A stretch of DNA of 9,060 nt. Source: JABDII01 sp041576235. Lineage in GTDB: Bacteria; Gemmatimonadota; Gemmatimonadetes; Gemmatimonadales; GWC2-71-9. Positions 6,547 through 9,060 of the stretch are shown here, in pieces; the first letter of the stretch is position 1; the number at the start of each line of letters is the position of its first letter. Made by a program: the position numbers and the translations under genes. The notes beneath the pieces are model-generated. The model searched no databases, was not told the DNA's origin, and was given only the letters and a program-made list of their open reading frames with translations. The stretch is taken from the NCBI GenBank assembly GCA_041576235.1, contig JBFGLJ010000116.1:1-9060 (forward strand). The letters run 5' to 3'.

Positions 6547-8466
6547 CTAGCGCCGCCGTCCCGGCGGCCGTCCGCCACCGGGGGGGGGAGGAGGACGGAG
6601 CTGCGAGAGAATCGCCCGGGCGTTGGCATTCTGCGGATTGAGGGCGAGTGACTTGCGGTAATTGAGAATCGCCATCGCCGTATCGCCCACGGCAAGGTAC
6701 GCCTCGCCCAGACTGTCCCAGGTGTTGAACCCGCCTGGGTAGGCTTCGGTGTTGAGCCGAAAGACCGCGAGCGCCAGGTCCGTCTCCTCGGCACGGAGGA
6801 GGTCATACCCCAATGCATTCAGCACCGACTCGCTGAAGTCGTACACCGCCCGGCCCTCCAGGTGGCGTCGTTGCTCGTGGTACCAGTCGATGGTGGCCGC
6901 GTAATTGGTCGTGCGCAGGCGCTCGAGAACTTCCTGGCTGAGCGATCGCTCGTACGGCGGGTCGAACCGCCACTTGGGGCCTTCGATCGTCGTATCGGGA
7001 ACCGCCTCACCCTTGAGGAACGCGATCATGGTCTCCAGTATCGCGGGCGACGAGAGAAAGAGGGGGTCGCTATGGGTCGCTCGTTCAATCACGAGGTGGT
7101 GGTAACGAGCAAATCCGGCCGCGACTTCCTCCGCGTTGCTCACAGGCGTCCGGCCGTCGAGGGTGCCGCTGATGAAGAGCACCGGTATGTCACTCTCGAG
7201 CGGCGCCCTGAACTCGTCGCCGAGCCGAGACAGCCCCGGCACGTCGCAGGCTTCGGGAAGCGGATAATCGATCGTCGCGCCCAACAGACTAGTCGCATGC
7301 TCCGCTCGAATGCGTTGGAGCCGCCGCACGCTCGCATGCGACGCACAATCCATGGCCAGCGACATGGCGGATCGCAACCCGATCGACCGGCGGAAGCCGA
7401 GCGCCCATCGACCCAACGCGTCAAAGTCCCCCCGCGACATGGCCAATAGCTCGGCCGGGACCCGCTCCATGGCCGACTGGCTGCCCATGACCACCGCTAG
7501 GCGCTTCTGCAGGTCCCATGGGCCCACCACCACGCGGGAACCTGGAATCGGTTCGACGACGACCGGGGCCTGTGCCAGGCGAGCCAAGACGGCTTGGGTC
7601 AGGGGAACCAGATCGGGCAGGCGGCCGGCCAACTGGCTGTCGGCTGCCGCTAAGCGACCCAACGCACGAAAGTTCGCTTCGACGTTACCTGGAAGCTTGA
7701 ACGTATGATCGGGACCCTCGACGCCGGCCAGGATCATTCGGTCGATGCTCGACGGATGCCGCCGGGCAGTGGCCAAGGCCAGATGCGTCCCGTAGCTGAT
7801 GCCCCACAGGGTCAGTTTCTCCGCGCCGAGTGCGCGCCGGAGATCGTCGAGGTCGTCGGCGCTGGCGTACGTCGTGTAACCGGCGAGGTCGATGCCCTGG
7901 TCCTCCATGTGGCGTACGCAGGCGAAGGCCGCCTGCCGAGCCAGCGGCGTGTAGACGTCCGGATCCCCGGGGCGGTCGAGCGGCAAGGCCTTGATGGCCT
8001 TCGACGGGCAGGCCAGCGAGGCCGCGGCCGCTCCCGTGCCACGTTGATCCAACGCGATGACGTCGGCCACCTGGCGGAGGGCAAGGAACAGGCGTCCACG
8101 ATTGCCCCGCGCCGCCCCGATGCCCGATCCCCCGGGGCCGCCGGCCAGGTATACAATGGGAGACCCGGGGTTGGGCGACGTACTCTTGAACCGGACAAAC
8201 GAGAGTTCGAGAGTGCGGCTGTCCCGGTTCTCACGGTTCTCGGGGACCTCGAGGGTACCGAGGTCGACATTGACGCGCCGCCCCGCGGCGATGAACGTGC
8301 CTCGCTCTATGGCGATTGTGTCCTCGCCATCCGCCGGCTGCTGTCCCCCCCCCGGCTCCTGGGCGGAGAGCAACGGGACCACCAGGAGCCAGAGGCCGAT
8401 CCCGACGACCCCACGCCCTGCCCAACCACCTGATAGAACTCGTCGCATGCGGCGACTATGATTCAT
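6547..8466 (-). CDS. Secreted alpha/beta hydrolase (S33 / tripeptidyl-aminopeptidase-like) with C-terminal TPR
   Basis: 639 aa. Residues 1-35 look like a signal peptide: basic start, hydrophobic VVGIGLWLLVVPLL, cleavage near LSA-Q36. The protein should be exported; four cysteines (153, 183, 374, 407) suit disulfides. The alpha/beta-hydrolase domain spans about 65-485, with the GGPGGSG oxyanion loop (109-115) typical of proline iminopeptidase and TAP-like enzymes, nucleophile Ser224 in GISYG, Asp437 in GTLDGRTP and His465 in ATHSDP. The triad is complete. Likely activity is an aminopeptidase acting on short peptides, but esterase activity is possible. Residues about 540-620 carry TPR helices of the type (SESVLNALGY..., then WDSLGEAYLAVGDTAMAILNYRKSLALNP) often appended to secreted hydrolases in Gemmatimonadota and Bacteroidota. 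The tail is Pro/Gly/Arg-rich. Two nine-base homopolymers interrupt the gene (8345-8353 and 6580-6588). An AAGGAG lies 11 nt before ATG 8466; Met7 (8448) is an alternative. First gene of the set with mtnA. Confidence 0.88.
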   Translation of the reverse strand: MNHSRRMRRVLSGGWAGRGVVGIGLWLLVVPLLSAQEPGGGQQPADGEDTIAIERGTFIAAGRRVNVDLGTLEVPENRENRDSRTLELSFVRFKSTSPNPGSPIVYLAGGPGGSGIGAARGNRGRLFLALRQVADVIALDQRGTGAAAASLACPSKAIKALPLDRPGDPDVYTPLARQAAFACVRHMEDQGIDLAGYTTYASADDLDDLRRALGAEKLTLWGISYGTHLALATARRHPSSIDRMILAGVEGPDHTFKLPGNVEANFRALGRLAAADSQLAGRLPDLVPLTQAVLARLAQAPVVVEPIPGSRVVVGPWDLQKRLAVVMGSQSAMERVPAELLAMSRGDFDALGRWALGFRRSIGLRSAMSLAMDCASHASVRRLQRIRAEHATSLLGATIDYPLPEACDVPGLSRLGDEFRAPLESDIPVLFISGTLDGRTPVSNAEEVAAGFARYHHLVIERATHSDPLFLSSPAILETMIAFLKGEAVPDTTIEGPKWRFDPPYERSLSQEVLERLRTTNYAATIDWYHEQRRHLEGRAVYDFSESVLNALGYDLLRAEETDLALAVFRLNTEAYPGGFNTWDSLGEAYLAVGDTAMAILNYRKSLALNPQNANARAILSQLRPPPPPGGGRPPGRRR

Positions 8467-8477
8467 GGATTCGATGA

Positions 8478-8483
8478 CTCCTT
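8478..8483 (-). promoter_or_regulatory. Shine-Dalgarno of the secreted hydrolase
   Basis: AAGGAG on the minus strand lies 11 nt before ATG 8466. The spacing is somewhat long but it is the only good match; it also supports 8466 over the Met7 start. No clear -10/-35 pair was recognised in the 69-bp divergent gap (8467-8535). Confidence 0.5.
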
Positions 8484-8535
8484 GCTAGAAACCTAACACC
8501 GCAAACACTCGCAGCAGGAGACGAAAGCTCGCCTC

Positions 8536-9060
8536 ATGAGCCGCACGCGCTTTTCCATCCGCTACTGGGTCCTATTTGCCATTCTGATGGTGATCTGGCA
8601 AGCCACGGCACGGCTCGCAGTGCCTCGTGTCATCGGCGACGCTTACAGGGGCGAGAGCCTCCCCGTGCTCAATCGCATCATCCGGGGCCAAGCGGCCCAC
8701 CCCGTCACGGACTATCTCGATCTGTGGCGGCTTCTGGCCGGCCGGATCACCGTGGCTATCGTCGCGGTGGCCGTCTTGGTCTACATCGGCTGGATGTGCC
8801 GCAATCGCATCCGCGCCGGGTGGTCCTGGCTGACGCACGCCCTCGGTACCGTCATCCTCTCGCCGGCCGACGTGCTCGGCCTGGCGGTGTGGTTCGGACT
8901 GGTGACGGGGTTGGGCGAGGCCGCGCATATCGGGCTGCGTCAGGCCATCGACCCCAAGCCCATCTGGACCTACAGCTGGGAAATGCTCTGGATGGCGCCG
9001 GTCGCCACGGCGCTTCTGTTCTCGGCGGTCGCCGCCGCCGGGCTTCTCGTGTCCGCGCGC
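8536..9060 (+). CDS. N-terminal part of a multi-pass membrane protein, cut by the window edge
   Basis: An open frame runs 175 codons from ATG 8536 to the window end without a stop. The frame is closed by a TAA at 8494-8496 and has no other start between, so the ATG is well defined. A purine-rich AGGAGA lies about 15 nt upstream, a poor spacing. Four hydrophobic segments are visible at residues about 8-28, 68-88, 110-134 and 150-174. A polar stretch at about 30-66 follows TM1 and may be outside the membrane; a basic loop (CRNRIRAG, 88-95) follows TM2 and is likely cytoplasmic. The segment ending AVWFGLVTGLGEAAHIGLRQ resembles the membrane anchor found ahead of some alkaline-phosphatase-superfamily sulfatases, but no catalytic domain is in view, so this is only a guess. 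It is divergent from the secreted hydrolase with a 69-bp gap. Confidence 0.7.
   Translation, partial: MSRTRFSIRYWVLFAILMVIWQATARLAVPRVIGDAYRGESLPVLNRIIRGQAAHPVTDYLDLWRLLAGRITVAIVAVAVLVYIGWMCRNRIRAGWSWLTHALGTVILSPADVLGLAVWFGLVTGLGEAAHIGLRQAIDPKPIWTYSWEMLWMAPVATALLFSAVAAAGLLVSAR

Noticed and set aside
5635..6651. Plus-strand open frame (338 codons) opposite mtnA
   Set aside because: MtnA on the other strand has all catalytic signatures, so this is a codon-bias shadow.
7705..8433. Plus-strand open frame opposite the N-terminal half of the hydrolase
   Set aside because: The hydrolase on the minus strand has a full catalytic triad and signal peptide. The antisense product is low-complexity and Arg/Gly-rich.
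8572..8928. Minus-strand open frame opposite the membrane protein
   Set aside because: The product is His/Asp/Arg-rich with no motif, whereas the plus frame shows clear transmembrane segments and a defined start.
1..9060. Search for CRISPR, insertion sequences, tRNA/rRNA, toxin-antitoxin or phage-defence modules
   Set aside because: No regularly spaced repeats, terminal inverted repeats, transposase motifs, structural RNA signatures or defence-protein motifs were recognised on either strand. This was by eye only.

Overview
This window reads as a chromosomal segment of a high-GC, free-living bacterium. The mix of a Pseudomonas-type three-domain LigD with Ku, a secreted hydrolase carrying the TPR tail common in Gemmatimonadota and Bacteroidota proteins, and a lipoprotein beginning C-S-S-D-P-T-T-G-P suggests Gemmatimonadota or a neighbouring phylum. 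This is an inference from protein style, not a placement. No mobile element, CRISPR array, rRNA or tRNA was seen, and no stretch longer than about 150 bases lacks a gene.

Layout. (1) Positions 1-99: the end of an intergenic region, with a GC-rich hairpin touching the ligD stop codon. (2) Positions 100-3509: a complete bacterial non-homologous end-joining (NHEJ) module. ligD is on the minus strand and ku on the plus strand, divergent, with 26 bp between their start codons. A promoter-like TTGCGG-N17-TATGAT sits where it would start the ku mRNA at or next to its AUG. (3) Positions 3510-4592: an uncharacterised exported lipoprotein on the plus strand, preceded by a CRP/FNR-type palindrome, a 5'-leader hairpin and a strong Shine-Dalgarno. 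(4) Positions 4593-4679: a perfect 19-bp hairpin between convergent genes. (5) Positions 8466 down to 4680, minus strand: a three-gene operon-like set. It holds a secreted S33-type alpha/beta hydrolase with a TPR tail, mtnA (methylthioribose-1-phosphate isomerase) 6 nt downstream in the same frame, and a class II aldolase-family protein 58 nt further on. (6) Positions 8536-9060, plus strand: the first 175 codons of a multi-pass membrane protein that runs out of the window.

How the genes work together. Ku binds double-strand ends and LigD trims, fills and seals them, so the first module is self-sufficient. MtnA and the class II aldolase family protein act on consecutive sugar-phosphate intermediates of 5'-methylthioadenosine or 5'-deoxyadenosine salvage. 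The aldolase-family protein could be the MtnB dehydratase of the methionine salvage pathway or the aldolase of the DHAP shunt; this window cannot decide. The secreted hydrolase is probably a peptidase and has no obvious biochemical link to salvage. It carries two nine-base G/C homopolymer runs, which makes it a candidate for slippage. I did not find a clearly new multi-gene system. The best leads are the leaderless-looking ku promoter in the compact ku/ligD intergene, the MtnA-aldolase pair, the homopolymer runs and the lipoprotein with its regulated-looking leader.
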